From assembly GCF_030538595.1 (NCBI RefSeq), contig NZ_JAUNTS010000002.1, positions 186,001-250,000 of the forward strand: 64,000 nt of DNA, read 5' to 3'. The first letter of the stretch is position 1. The number at the start of each line of letters is the position of its first letter. Both the position numbers and the translations under genes were made by a program. The notes under the pieces were generated by a model, which made no database searches, was not told the origin of the DNA, and saw only the letters and a program-made list of their open reading frames with translations. The stretch comes from Kocuria sp. (GTDB lineage: Bacteria; Actinomycetota; Actinomycetes; Actinomycetales; Micrococcaceae). Below, piece by piece: positions 38,048 through 46,511 of this stretch.

Positions 38048-38798
38048 ATGAACCAGCCTCACCCAGCAGCGGGCGTTTCCCGCCGCACCATCGCCAAGGG
38101 AGCGGCGTGGGCCGTTCCCGCCGTTGCCGTTTCCACTGCTGCACCCGCATACGCAGCCAGCCGTACGACCCTCACAACCAGCGTGTGCAGCTTGTTCTAA
38201 GGGAGTCATCCCCGCGGGCACCAGACTCACCTGGACAGTGAACTCTAGCCAAACCATGGGCGTTCCAACCACCAAGTACTCACAGAACAACTCCTGGAGT
38301 TTGTCGCTGTCGCCATCAAGCGGGTCTACTAGCACCATCACAGCAACACTTGTTTTCAATACCGACTACACCATCGGTAGCGGCACATGGTGCGCACCAG
38401 AGTTGATCTGGAACGACACTTTTACCATCCGTCCATTGACTCCCGTAACTGTGACATCGGGTGGGTCCGTGTCTACGGGCAACACTCTCAACACAGGCTC
38501 GCTCTCCTACACCCTGGCAAAGCGACACCCCAACAGCGTCAACCAGAGTGGTCGGTCCCCGCATGTCTACACTGCCCGCACTGGAGCACAGACCTGTTAT
38601 CCGGCCATCGCATACTCGCGTGTTCTGAACTCCAACGGGACCGACAACGTAACGACCTACCCGGCTGGCGTCACGCCGCCTGGTAGCCGGTGCACCTGGG
38701 GTACCACCTCGTGCGCAAGTTCGGCGACGGGTCAGAGCAGCCCCGCAAACGTTGGCGGCGCAGCTTCCGGGCAGTACAACCAACCGGCGGTTTGCTGA
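38048..38798 (+). pseudogene. Frameshifted paralogue of the Tat-signal exported protein
   Basis: Begins at ATG 38048 with VSRRTIAKGAAWAVPAVAVS and a Tat signal matching the gene upstream, but stops at TAA 38198-38200 after 50 codons. The +1-shifted frame is open from before this point to 38798 and continues as KGVIPAGTRLTWTVNSSQT, a Ser/Thr-rich exported-type sequence of about 200 residues with Cys pairs near the end. The shift lies near 38185-38195 and is explained by one extra base or two lost bases (reading VCSCSKG when repaired). It may be a real decay event or a sequencing error; there is no homopolymer at the site. Confidence 0.75.
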
Positions 38799-38809
38799 AC
38801 GTCTTGATC

Positions 38810-38869
38810 GATATGTGAATTGAGGCTCTGGATACCTGATCAGGTATCCAGAGCCTCAATTCACATATC
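38810..38869. terminator. Perfect 60-bp palindrome between converging genes
   Basis: 30-bp arms (38810-38839 and 38840-38869) with no loop bases. It lies 11 bp after the Tat pseudogene (+) and 9 bp after the SURF1 stop (-), so it should terminate both. Confidence 0.8.
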
Positions 38870-38878
38870 AAGGACGGA

Positions 38879-39868
38879 TCACCGTCTCGAGTGATGCGCC
38901 TCCAGCAGCGCATCCTCTTCCTCGGCATCCACCACGGCGTAAGTTCGTTTGATGCGTTTGGGGCGCATGATGTCTTTGAGGTGGGCGGGCATGTCGTCCA
39001 CCATTTCCAGGCGGCGGACCACATCTTCTTCTGTCATGCCATCACCCTGGGGTACAAAGTTTCCGTCAGAGTCGTAATACCGAGACAGTTCATCTTCAAT
39101 TTGGGTGGCATATTCGCGGTCCCACTGATCATTGCGGACCTTCTGCCGGGCGGAGTAGCCGTAGGCCACAAACACCAGCACGGAAAAGGCCTGCCACTGC
39201 AACGCATAGGACAAATTAGGGCCGTAATCCAGATCGGGCTGACTGAACGGTTCAGGCACATCAGCCGGCGTGGGGTTTTCGGTGATCATCTGACCGTAAG
39301 CGGAGGTGGTCAGGTCCCCGTCAGTCTGATCTGCCATGCCCTGGAGGTTGATGGAAGCTATTTGCCCCTGCGGTGACTGCCTACCCACATCTGATTCGCT
39401 GGGCTGCAGGCGTGCGGTGATGGTGACCTCACCAGAGGGGGGATCGGGGATTTCGGAGGGCTGTCCGTCCCCGGCCTCAGAGGTGGGAATCCACCCCCTG
39501 TCGATCACCACGGTGGTGCCATCAGATGCAGTGAAGGGCACCAACACCTCATACCCAATGACCCCGTCATGGACACGGTTACGCACCAGCACGGTTTCTT
39601 GCGGCAGATATTCTCCAACCATCTCCACGGGGCGCCACTGTTCATTCGGGTCAAAATCACTGAACTGGTTGGTGGCACCAGCGCCGGTGAGCGGGGCGGC
39701 GTCGTAATTGTTGACAATCAAGTCATTGCGAGCATTCACTGCCTCCGCGCGGGACATTTGCCATCCCCCCAAATAGAGGCACAGCGCAGCACCAATGCAG
39801 CACAGCAGGAACCAGGCGATCCAGCGCCCGGAGAGAAGAAACGAATAGGCCGCAATTCTGGCCTTCAC
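38879..39868 (-). CDS. SURF1 family protein (cytochrome oxidase assembly)
   Basis: Assembly factor for cytochrome aa3, 329 residues. One transmembrane helix at each end of the conserved domain (about residues 14-36, WIAWFLLCCIGAALCLYLGG, and 215-240, LSYALQWQAFSVLVFVAYGY) with the SURF1 signatures GWQMSRAEA, YLPQETVLVRNRVHDGVIGY, VIDRGWIPT and QPDLDYGPNLSYALQWQ. The C-terminal ~85 residues are a charged cytoplasmic tail typical of actinobacterial members. The start overlaps the stop of the 83-aa gene upstream. Functionally linked to ctaA and ctaB in this window. Confidence 0.92.
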   Translation of the reverse strand: MKARIAAYSFLLSGRWIAWFLLCCIGAALCLYLGGWQMSRAEAVNARNDLIVNNYDAAPLTGAGATNQFSDFDPNEQWRPVEMVGEYLPQETVLVRNRVHDGVIGYEVLVPFTASDGTTVVIDRGWIPTSEAGDGQPSEIPDPPSGEVTITARLQPSESDVGRQSPQGQIASINLQGMADQTDGDLTTSAYGQMITENPTPADVPEPFSQPDLDYGPNLSYALQWQAFSVLVFVAYGYSARQKVRNDQWDREYATQIEDELSRYYDSDGNFVPQGDGMTEEDVVRRLEMVDDMPAHLKDIMRPKRIKRTYAVVDAEEEDALLEAHHSRR

Positions 39869-40116
39869 AGCGGCAGCACGTCCTTGAGGAATCCGCGCAT
39901 CCGCAAAAATTCAGCCAAATGCTCACGGTGGGCATTGCACGCTGTCCAGACTTTACGGCGCTCCGGCGCATGCACCTTGGGGTTGTTCCACTCCAGACGC
40001 CACTGCGCTGTGGCGGTGCAACCACGGCGGGAACACTGGACGGTGTCCGGGCCGCTGCTGTCCCGAGTATCCGCGGGTTGCCCTGGGGAGAGGGAACCCA
40101 AAAGATCGAATGACAT
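39865..40116 (-). CDS. Small conserved actinobacterial protein with Cys/His pairs
   Basis: 83 residues. Visible pattern: VQCSRRGCTATAQWRLEWNN, then TACNAHREHLAEFLRMRGFL; the C-x4-C and C-x2-H spacing suggests a small zinc ribbon. Members in other actinobacteria sit next to SURF1 and are sometimes labelled acetone carboxylase on weak grounds; that label is not supported here. Translationally coupled to SURF1 by a 4-bp overlap, so a role in oxidase assembly or metal handling is a reasonable inference. Confidence 0.8.
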   Translation of the reverse strand: MSFDLLGSLSPGQPADTRDSSGPDTVQCSRRGCTATAQWRLEWNNPKVHAPERRKVWTACNAHREHLAEFLRMRGFLKDVLPL

Positions 40117-40226
40117 GGGGGAGAACTACTCCTGATGTTGCGTGCGTACTTCAGCAATCGGGCACAACACCACTGGGGGCGTTCAGTGCCGCCTTCACCC
40201 TATCGCTGCCCGCTCCGGCCACCGAT

Positions 40227-40718
40227 TCAGGACCACTGGCCCTCCACCACGGTGTCATCTGGAACCTCCTGGCTGTGGGCCCCGCTGGCTCCGCCACCCG
40301 GGCTGGATTCTGCGGACGGCGCTGCGTCGTCGTGATCATGAGGCCGGGCACTGAGCTCCGGCTGGAAGTCCGGGCTGACGTAATTGGACGTACGTTCTGA
40401 CTTGTCAGCTCCGGCATTGGCAAGCAGTACGGCGGTCCAGGGCAGCAGCACCAGACCCACCACACAGGCCACCCGCCACCACAGGTTGTCCACCAGAACA
40501 AACCCAAAAAAGCAGGCCACGCGCAGGAACATCTGCACGCCGTACACCTTCATCCGCCGCCCCATGTCCACGGACAGCGCCTCCGGAGTGGAGGTGATCG
40601 AGTGCACTGTGTCCCGTTGGCGGCCCGTCCCGCGCTCACCGGAAGGCGACGACGACGACGGCGCGGCAGCTGCCTGCATCTGGGCCACATCCGCTTGCGT
40701 GAGGTATCGCTTGGCCAA
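40227..40718 (-). CDS. DUF3099 family membrane protein
   Basis: About 163 residues; two adjacent hydrophobic segments (VYGVQMFLRVACFFGFVLVD and the following WWRVACVVGLVLLPWTAVLL). The family motif ITSTPEALSVDMGRRMKVYG precedes them; the ends are hydrophilic and low-complexity. The TTG at 40718 is chosen because GGGAGGTG lies 4 bases upstream; longer frames lack such a site. Function unknown. Divergent from fabG, the usual actinobacterial neighbour. Confidence 0.85.
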   Translation of the reverse strand: MAKRYLTQADVAQMQAAAAPSSSSPSGERGTGRQRDTVHSITSTPEALSVDMGRRMKVYGVQMFLRVACFFGFVLVDNLWWRVACVVGLVLLPWTAVLLANAGADKSERTSNYVSPDFQPELSARPHDHDDAAPSAESSPGGGASGAHSQEVPDDTVVEGQWS

Positions 40719-41020
40719 CTGACACCTCCCGACTGCTCGATCTGATTGCTTCCGGTCACCCACCCTCAGATGAAAGGGGGCACCCCAACAGATCATTGTG
40801 CACCGCCTATTCCACTCATCCAACTGTTGTGGACGCATAGGAGTGGGCTGCAACTGGAGCCTTCTTACAATCCCACCCAGCCGTGGTGGTTGGGCGTGCC
40901 CAAGGAATCACCAGGATTGTGCGGGTAGTCTGAGCCGGTCGTTGATGTGACCACCAGTTCACAAGCGCTGGTAGCCACACAGACAAGAGTTCTGACCTGA
41001 CCGAAAGGCATCAATCTCCC
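40719..41020. promoter_or_regulatory. Divergent DUF3099/fabG intergenic region
   Basis: 302 bp with no gene. TAGTCT at 40926-40931 is a candidate -10 box toward fabG, giving a leader of about 80 nt with GAAAGG before ATG 41021. Confidence 0.4.
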
Positions 41021-41752
41021 ATGGCAGTTGCAACTCCGGAAACCACCGAACCTCGCGTGGTCTTGGTGACGGGCGGTAATCGCGGCATCGGTAAGTGCAT
41101 TGCGGAGGCCTTCCGCGCTCAGGGTGACCAGGTGATCGTCACCTACCGATCAGATGATGCCCCCAGCGGGGTGGACGCCGTGAAATGTGATGTCAGCTCC
41201 ACCGAATCCGTGGAAGCCGCGTTCAAGGAGATCGAATCCACGTGGGGCCCAGTGGAGATCCTGGTGGCCAACGCCGGGATCACCAAGGACACCCTCCTGA
41301 TGCGGATGAGTGAAGACGACTTCACCTCCGTGCTGGACACCAACCTGGTGGGTGCCTTCCGCGTGGCCAAACGAGCCACCAAGGGCTTCCTGAAACTCAA
41401 GCGCGGCCGCGTGATCTTCATTTCCTCCGTGGTGGGTGTGACCGGCGCCCCCGGACAGGCCAACTACGCAGCCTCCAAGGCAGGTCTGACCGGTATGGCA
41501 CGCGCCATCACCCGTGAACTGGGTGCCCGGAATGTCACCGCCAACGTGGTGGCACCGGGGTACATCACCACGGACATGACCGCGGAGCTCCCGGAGGACG
41601 TCACGGCCAATTACATGACTTCCATCCCGGCATCACGCTTTGGCGAACCGGAAGAGGTGGCCAATGCGGTGCAGTGGCTGGCCTCCCCGGGCGCAGGTTA
41701 CGTCAATGGAACCGTGATTCGCGTGGATGGCGGCTTGGGTATGGGGCTCTGA
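41021..41752 (+). CDS. fabG: 3-oxoacyl-[acyl-carrier-protein] reductase
   Basis: NADPH-dependent short-chain reductase of fatty-acid synthesis, 243 residues. Cofactor motif VLVTGGNRGIGKCIAEAF, NAG motif VANAGITKD, catalytic Ser in FISSVVGVTG, Tyr149 and Lys153 in NYAASKAGLTG, and C-terminal VNGTVIRVDGGLGMG. It resembles the FabG1/MabA type of actinobacteria. Followed 86 bp later by another SDR gene (in mycobacteria the following gene is inhA, which this is not). Confidence 0.94.
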   Translation: MAVATPETTEPRVVLVTGGNRGIGKCIAEAFRAQGDQVIVTYRSDDAPSGVDAVKCDVSSTESVEAAFKEIESTWGPVEILVANAGITKDTLLMRMSEDDFTSVLDTNLVGAFRVAKRATKGFLKLKRGRVIFISSVVGVTGAPGQANYAASKAGLTGMARAITRELGARNVTANVVAPGYITTDMTAELPEDVTANYMTSIPASRFGEPEEVANAVQWLASPGAGYVNGTVIRVDGGLGMGL

Positions 41753-41838
41753 GGCCCTCATACCTGGCCGACAGCCCTTTGTTCGCTAGGGTTCAATCAC
41801 CAGTCTTCACCTGAACCAGTCTTTGAGGAGCTGCCTCC

Positions 41839-42609
41839 ATGAACGCTATTGCCGGCAAAACCGTTGTGATCACCGGATCCTCCCGCGGGGTGGGTGCGGA
41901 CACCGCCAAGATCCTGGCTGGTGAAGGCGCCAACGTGGTGGTCAACTACCGTCAGAAGGCACCGCGGGCCAACAAGGTGGTCAAGGAGATTGAAGAGGCC
42001 GGCGGCAAGGCCATTGCCGTGGGCGCCGATCTGACTGACTCCGCTGCCGTGAAGGCGCTGTTTGATCAGGCCGTTGAGGCTTTCGGCTCCGTGGACGTGG
42101 TGATTCTCAATGCCTCCGGTGGCATGGAATCCGGCATGGGGGAGGACTACGCCATGCGCCTGAACCGCGACGCCCAAAATGATGCGCTGACCACCGCGTT
42201 GGAGTACCTGCCGCAGGGTGGCCGTGTGGTGTTCGTGACCAGCCACCAGGCGCACTTCATCCGGGAGGTGGAAACCATGGACGCCTACGTGGACGTGGCC
42301 ACCTCCAAGCGCGCCGGTGAGGACCAGCTGACTTCTCGCATCCCGGAGATGACGGAAGCCGGAGTGGATTTTGTGGTGGTCTCCGGGGACATGATCGAAG
42401 GCACTGTCACGGCCACATTGCTCAACCGTGCACAGCCCGGGGCGCTGGAAGCCCGCCGGGAGGCTGCCGGCAAGCTGTTGTCCGTCAACGAATTCGCCAC
42501 GGAGATCGCCAAGATGGTCTCCGCTGACGTGGAGACTGGTCACATTGAGTTGGCCGGTGGTTCCGGTGATTTCCCCGCCGACGGCGGTGCCGCTCAGCCC
42601 ATGAACTGA
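41839..42609 (+). CDS. SDR family oxidoreductase
   Basis: Short-chain dehydrogenase-like protein, 256 residues. Cofactor-binding VVITGSSRGVGADTAKILAG, Asp-type acidic residue in GADLTDSAA, ILNASGGMESG in place of NAG. The usual YxxxK is not present as such: the sequence reads AYVDVATSKRAGED, with Tyr seven residues before Lys. Related actinobacterial proteins show the same displaced Tyr, so this may be a distinct subgroup or a reductase with altered chemistry. GAGGAG precedes the ATG by 7 bases. Substrate unknown; position after fabG suggests lipid metabolism. Confidence 0.85.
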   Translation: MNAIAGKTVVITGSSRGVGADTAKILAGEGANVVVNYRQKAPRANKVVKEIEEAGGKAIAVGADLTDSAAVKALFDQAVEAFGSVDVVILNASGGMESGMGEDYAMRLNRDAQNDALTTALEYLPQGGRVVFVTSHQAHFIREVETMDAYVDVATSKRAGEDQLTSRIPEMTEAGVDFVVVSGDMIEGTVTATLLNRAQPGALEARREAAGKLLSVNEFATEIAKMVSADVETGHIELAGGSGDFPADGGAAQPMN

Positions 42610-42653
42610 CCCTCGGCTGGGGCTCACGGTCTGTCCAGACCCCACCGCCTCGT

Positions 42654-42726
42654 TGAGACCCCACTAAAGCGTCGAGACGCCCCCCCCCGGCGGGGGGGGG
42701 GGTCTCGACGCTTTAGTGGGGTCTCA
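42654..42726. terminator. GC-rich bidirectional terminator
   Basis: Inverted repeat with arms of about 25 bp of mixed sequence (42654-42678 region and 42702-42726) closed by a C9/GGC/G10 tip. It lies between converging SDR (+) and serB (-) and overlaps the serB stop codon. Confidence 0.8.
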
Positions 42727-43656
42727 GAGGTCTGCGAAGAAGCGGATCGAATCCAAGTTGGGCAGATTGATCTGGGCGTCCGCTCGTTCGCGGACCACTG
42801 GCTTGCCATTGAAGGAAATACCAACGGCTGCCGCTGCCAGCATTTTGGCGTCATTGGCGCCGTCGCCCACGGCAATCACCTGGTCCAAGCCGACTCCATC
42901 TGCTGCCGCCCATTCGCGCAGCATCTTCTCCTTGACGGAGGCATCCACAATGTCGCCGACCACGCGGCCGGTGAGATGGCCGTCGTCGATCTCCAGCTGG
43001 TTGGCCAGGTAGTGGTCCAACCCCAGTTTTTGGGCCAGAGGCGCCAGGATTTGGTTGAAGCCTCCGGAGACCACGGCAACGGTGTGGCCCGCGCGGTGAA
43101 AGGTGTCCACCAGCACGCGCGCGCCCACACTGAGGCGCACCTGGGCCACGACCTCCTCCAACACGGACACCGGTAGTCCCTGCAGCACGGCTACGCGTTC
43201 ACGCAGGGAAGCGGCAAAGTCCAGCTCACCGCGCATGGCGCGCTCCGTGACGGCAGCAACTTCCTCTTGCCTGCCAACGTGGGCAGCCAGGAGTTCAATG
43301 ACTTCCTGCTGGATCAAGGTGGAGTCCACATCCATGATCAGCATTTTCTTGGCGTCCGGATCAAACAACTGGCCCGGGATGACATTGACGTCCACGCTGT
43401 GCCAGCGGAATCCGAGCGGATCCGGGCGGAGTCGGGACCGTAGCGCTGCCAGGTTTCCGTCGGTGACCCGCGCGGTCATGGCGGAGTATCCCGTGGCTTC
43501 GGATTCCTCACTGCCGCCCGAAGCGGTGGCGGTCACACGCACACGACCGTAAGACTCCACCGTGGCTCCGGAGTCCTCGACATCAGCCAGGATCTCTTCA
43601 ACATCTTCTGGCTGCGGGGTTCGGGACAGTGCGATCACGGCGAGTTCGTCGGTCAT
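42724..43656 (-). CDS. serB: Phosphoserine phosphatase SerB
   Basis: HAD-superfamily enzyme, last step of serine biosynthesis; 310 residues. An ACT-like N-terminal domain (~residues 1-95) precedes the catalytic domain: nucleophile motif LIMDVDSTLIQQE with Asp109 and Asp111, AVVSGGFNQILAP, conserved Lys in ASVKEKMLREW, and VIAVGDGANDAKMLAAA. The C-terminus ends RADAQINLPNLDSIRFF. No Shine-Dalgarno: TAGAAT lies 7 bases before the ATG, pointing to a leaderless mRNA. Divergent from an orphan ABC ATPase. Confidence 0.95.
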   Translation of the reverse strand: MTDELAVIALSRTPQPEDVEEILADVEDSGATVESYGRVRVTATASGGSEESEATGYSAMTARVTDGNLAALRSRLRPDPLGFRWHSVDVNVIPGQLFDPDAKKMLIMDVDSTLIQQEVIELLAAHVGRQEEVAAVTERAMRGELDFAASLRERVAVLQGLPVSVLEEVVAQVRLSVGARVLVDTFHRAGHTVAVVSGGFNQILAPLAQKLGLDHYLANQLEIDDGHLTGRVVGDIVDASVKEKMLREWAAADGVGLDQVIAVGDGANDAKMLAAAAVGISFNGKPVVRERADAQINLPNLDSIRFFADL

Positions 43657-43663
43657 GGCCGGG

Positions 43664-43669
43664 ATTCTA
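43664..43669 (-). promoter_or_regulatory. Candidate -10 box of leaderless serB
   Basis: Minus-strand TAGAAT, 7 bases, ATG 43656; no ribosome-binding site present. Confidence 0.45.
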
Positions 43670-43805
43670 TCGCCCGAGCTGGCCGCAGCAGTACCTAGTG
43701 TTGCGTACAGCGAACACTGTGAGCAAACACACCGCGGTCCAGGGCACTACATCGCAATCCGCACCACGGCCAGCGATCCTGGCGTGGCTCAGACGCATGG
43801 CCCAT

Positions 43806-43811
43806 TAGAGT
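43806..43811 (+). promoter_or_regulatory. Candidate -10 box of leaderless ABC ATPase gene
   Basis: TAGAGT, 7 bases, ATG 43819; no Shine-Dalgarno sequence. Confidence 0.45.
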
Positions 43812-43818
43812 TGAACGC

Positions 43819-44604
43819 ATGAGCGCTGTTCTAACCATGACCAATGTTGATCTTGTCCGCGGCACCAAAAAGCTCCTGGACCAAGTGAACTGGTCTGTTC
43901 AGGACAGCGAGCGCTGGGTGGTGTTGGGGCCCAATGGTGCGGGGAAGTCCACGCTGCTCTCCATCGCGGCTGCTCGCCTGCATCCCACGCGCGGCGACGT
44001 TGAGATTCTGGATGAGAAATTGGGACGGGTGGACGTGTTTGAACTCCGCCCGCGTATTGGCTTGACCTCGGCGCCCCTGGCCGAGCAGATCCCGGCACGG
44101 GAGACGGTGTTCGATGCCGTTGTCACCGCCGCCTGGGGGGTGGCCGGACGGTGGCGTGAGCGTTACGACGCAGCAGATGAGGACCGCGCGCACCAACTCA
44201 TCAAGGATTGGGACCTGCAAGGTCTGATTGATCGTAAGTTCGGCTCCCTGTCCTCCGGGGAGAAGAAGCGCGTTCTGATTGCCCGGGCGTTGATGACGGA
44301 CCCGGAATTGCTGCTGCTGGATGAACCGGCCGCGGGCCTGGACGTTGCAGGCCGGGAGGACTTGGTGGAGCGCTTGGATCAGTTGGCGGTATCGGAAACG
44401 GCGCCCGCCGTCGTCATGGTCACGCACCATTTGGAGGAAGTGCCCGCGGGCTTCACCCATGCGCTGCTGATGCGCGACGGCGCCGTGGTGGCCGCAGGCC
44501 CGGTAGGGGATGTCATGACGCCCCCTGCGCTGTCCGAAACTTTTGGACTTCCGCTCAAACTGGTGCGCGTTGGCCACCGGTTTGCAGCCTTCCGCCAGGA
44601 CTGA
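43819..44604 (+). CDS. ABC transporter ATP-binding protein, orphan
   Basis: Single-domain ABC ATPase, 261 residues, of the group related to ModF/YlmA (no permease alongside). Walker A WVVLGPNGAGKSTLLSIAAA, signature FGSLSSGEKKRVLIARA, Walker B LLLLDEPAAGLDVAGRE, switch His in VVMVTHHLEEVPAGF. Members of this group are widespread in actinobacteria next to serB and may be regulatory or non-transport ATPases. Neighbour downstream is a TauE/SafE permease, which does not use ATP. Confidence 0.88.
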   Translation: MSAVLTMTNVDLVRGTKKLLDQVNWSVQDSERWVVLGPNGAGKSTLLSIAAARLHPTRGDVEILDEKLGRVDVFELRPRIGLTSAPLAEQIPARETVFDAVVTAAWGVAGRWRERYDAADEDRAHQLIKDWDLQGLIDRKFGSLSSGEKKRVLIARALMTDPELLLLDEPAAGLDVAGREDLVERLDQLAVSETAPAVVMVTHHLEEVPAGFTHALLMRDGAVVAAGPVGDVMTPPALSETFGLPLKLVRVGHRFAAFRQD

Positions 44605-44685
44605 GGCGCTGCATCTGGCAGCAGCAGCACCTATTCACCAGGCACCGGCGTGAGTGCCGTGGCCTGCGATCTGGGAGCGTAGTTT

Positions 44686-45552
44686 GTGGAATGGCTCAGT
44701 GAGCTGGCGGCCAGCTTTCCGTTTGAATGGTGGCAAGTTGCCCTGATCCTGGTGGCCGGCCTCTGGGCCGGTTTGATCAACACCATTGTGGGTTCGGGCA
44801 CTCTGGTCACTTTTCCCGTGCTGGTGACCATGGGGGTGCCGCCCGTGACGGCCACCATGTCCAATGCCATGGGGTTGATCGCTGGCAATCTGACCGGCGC
44901 GTGGGGGTATCGCAGCAAACTCAAAGGTGTGGAACGCACCCTGTTGAAGCTGATTCCCTGCTCGGTGGCGGGGGGTGTGCTGGGGGCAGCTTTGCTGATG
45001 CACCTGCCGGAGGATGTTTTTGGCTACGTCGCCCCCGTGCTGATTGTGGTGGCGTTGGGCTTTGTGGTGTTCCAGCCGCGGCTACAGGCCGTTGTACGGG
45101 CCCGGAAGGACGACCAGGCCCAACGCGCAGCCGCGGAGGCCGAATCCCGCGGTGAGCAGGTTCAACCCTTGGATCCCGACCGCGAATCTCAACCACTGAG
45201 TCTGTACGTGCTGGTTTTCGGAGCGGCGGTGTACGGCGGGTACTTTGTGGCGGCGCAAGGCGTTCTGCTGCTGGGCATTCTGGGGGTTTTTCTGATGGCC
45301 TCCATGCAGTCCGCCAACGCGGTCAAAACCGTTCTGGTGGCCGTGGTGAACATTGTGGCTGCGCTGTCCTACATCCTCTTTGCCTTTGACCGCATCAATT
45401 GGTGGGTTGTGGTGTTGATTGCCGTTTCCTCCACTGTGGGGTCTTGGATTGGCGCCAAAGTGGGGCAGCGACTTTCCCCGGTGGCGCTGCGGACGGTGAT
45501 TGTGCTCCTGGGCGTGGTGGCGCTGGCCAACATGGTGCGGCAACTGTTCTGA
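44686..45552 (+). CDS. TSUP (TauE/SafE) family sulfite/anion permease
   Basis: Membrane protein of 288 residues with about eight hydrophobic segments in two repeats: GLWAGLINTIVGSGTLVTFP and, in the second half, GAAVYGGYFVAAQGVLLLGI, which carry the paired family signature. A charged loop (about residues 138-170) joins the halves. GTG start with GGGAG 8 bases upstream. TSUP proteins export sulfite or organosulfur compounds or take up anions; the substrate here is not evident. Confidence 0.9.
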   Translation: MEWLSELAASFPFEWWQVALILVAGLWAGLINTIVGSGTLVTFPVLVTMGVPPVTATMSNAMGLIAGNLTGAWGYRSKLKGVERTLLKLIPCSVAGGVLGAALLMHLPEDVFGYVAPVLIVVALGFVVFQPRLQAVVRARKDDQAQRAAAEAESRGEQVQPLDPDRESQPLSLYVLVFGAAVYGGYFVAAQGVLLLGILGVFLMASMQSANAVKTVLVAVVNIVAALSYILFAFDRINWWVVVLIAVSSTVGSWIGAKVGQRLSPVALRTVIVLLGVVALANMVRQLF

Positions 45553-45604
45553 GCAGCCACTTTTTCACGACGACTTTTCACAACGACGACGGAAGTGAGC
45601 CACC

Positions 45605-46420
45605 TTGGCCCAACCCATCCATCTGAGCGACCCGCACGATCCCCGCGTGGCGGATTACACGTCCCTTACGGATGTGGCGCTGCGGCGCAAGCTGGAGCCC
45701 GAGCGGGGCATGTACTTGGCGGAATCTTCCAAGGTGCTGCGCAGAGCCCTGGCCGCCGGGCACAAGCCGCGGTCTTTTTTCATGGCGGAGAAGTGGCTGG
45801 CGGAGTTGGCAGATGTGATCCAAGCCCATCCAGATGTGCCCGTGTACGTGGGAACTGACGATGTGTTGGAGGCCATCACCGGGTTTCACCTCCACAGGGG
45901 CGCCTTGGCTGCCATGCAGCGTCCCGCCGCCTCAGCCCTGGAGGATGTACTGGCCGGGGCCCGCCGCGTGACCATCATTGAGGACATTGTGGATCACACC
46001 AACGTGGGGGCAATTTTTCGCTCGGCGGCGGCCTTGGACGTGGATGCGGTTCTGGTGACTCCACGGTGTGCTGACCCGCTGTACCGCAGGGCCATCCGGG
46101 TGTCCATGGGCACGGTGTTCCAGGTTCCGTGGGTTCGACTGGACCACTGGACAGCCGACCTGCAACTGGTCAAGGACGCCGGATTCCTCACAGCCGCCAT
46201 GGCCCTGCACGATGATTCGCTGAATGTGGACGAACTGGGATCCAGAGTCCGTGAGTCCGGGGAAAAACTGGCGCTGATCCTGGGCACGGAAGGCCAAGGT
46301 CTGGCAGCAGCCACCATCCATCATGCCGATGTGACGGTCAAGATTCCCATGTCTCACGGGGTGGATTCACTCAATGTGGCGGCCGCCTCCGCGGTCGCCT
46401 TTTGGGAAACCCGGCCGTGA
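45605..46420 (+). CDS. TrmH/SpoU-family RNA 2'-O-methyltransferase
   Basis: SPOUT-class methyltransferase, 271 residues: an N-terminal substrate-binding domain (residues 1-105, with MYLAESSKVLRRALAAGHKP) and a knotted C-terminal domain. Motif 1 EDIVDHTNVGAIFRSAAALD, motif 2 LALILGTEGQGLAAATIHHA, motif 3 KIPMSHGVDSLNVAAASAVA. Such enzymes modify 23S rRNA or tRNA ribose; the exact nucleotide cannot be told. TTG start with GGAAG upstream. Ends 38 bp before a strong terminator. Confidence 0.93.
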   Translation: MAQPIHLSDPHDPRVADYTSLTDVALRRKLEPERGMYLAESSKVLRRALAAGHKPRSFFMAEKWLAELADVIQAHPDVPVYVGTDDVLEAITGFHLHRGALAAMQRPAASALEDVLAGARRVTIIEDIVDHTNVGAIFRSAAALDVDAVLVTPRCADPLYRRAIRVSMGTVFQVPWVRLDHWTADLQLVKDAGFLTAAMALHDDSLNVDELGSRVRESGEKLALILGTEGQGLAAATIHHADVTVKIPMSHGVDSLNVAAASAVAFWETRP

Positions 46421-46458
46421 GACATGGTGCCTCCGGGACGTCGTCGTGATGCTGCTTT

Positions 46459-46504
46459 TGACAGGGCTGTGACCAGCTGAACTCAGCTGGTCACAGCCCT
46501 GTCA
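46459..46504. terminator. Bidirectional terminator
   Basis: Perfect inverted repeat with 22-bp arms (46459-46480 and 46483-46504) and a 2-base loop, preceded by CTTTT. It lies between the methyltransferase (+) and the S8 protease (-). Confidence 0.8.
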
Positions 46505-46511
46505 GGTGCGA

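Noticed and set aside
38124-38798. Independent gene starting at TTG 38124
   Set aside because: Its first residues are an out-of-frame reading of the Tat signal region; the sensible reading is the frameshifted continuation of the ATG 38048 gene.
39865-40116. Acetone carboxylase subunit
   Set aside because: Only 83 residues with a zinc-ribbon-like pattern; the label used for relatives is not supported by any carboxylase motif.
41839-42609. inhA-type enoyl-ACP reductase after fabG, as in mycobacteria
   Set aside because: The sequence is a classical-type SDR with SSRGVGADTA and lacks the InhA signatures.
42654-42726. C9/G10 tract as a phase-variable contingency locus
   Set aside because: The tracts form the tip of a terminator stem outside coding sequence, so slippage would not switch a gene.
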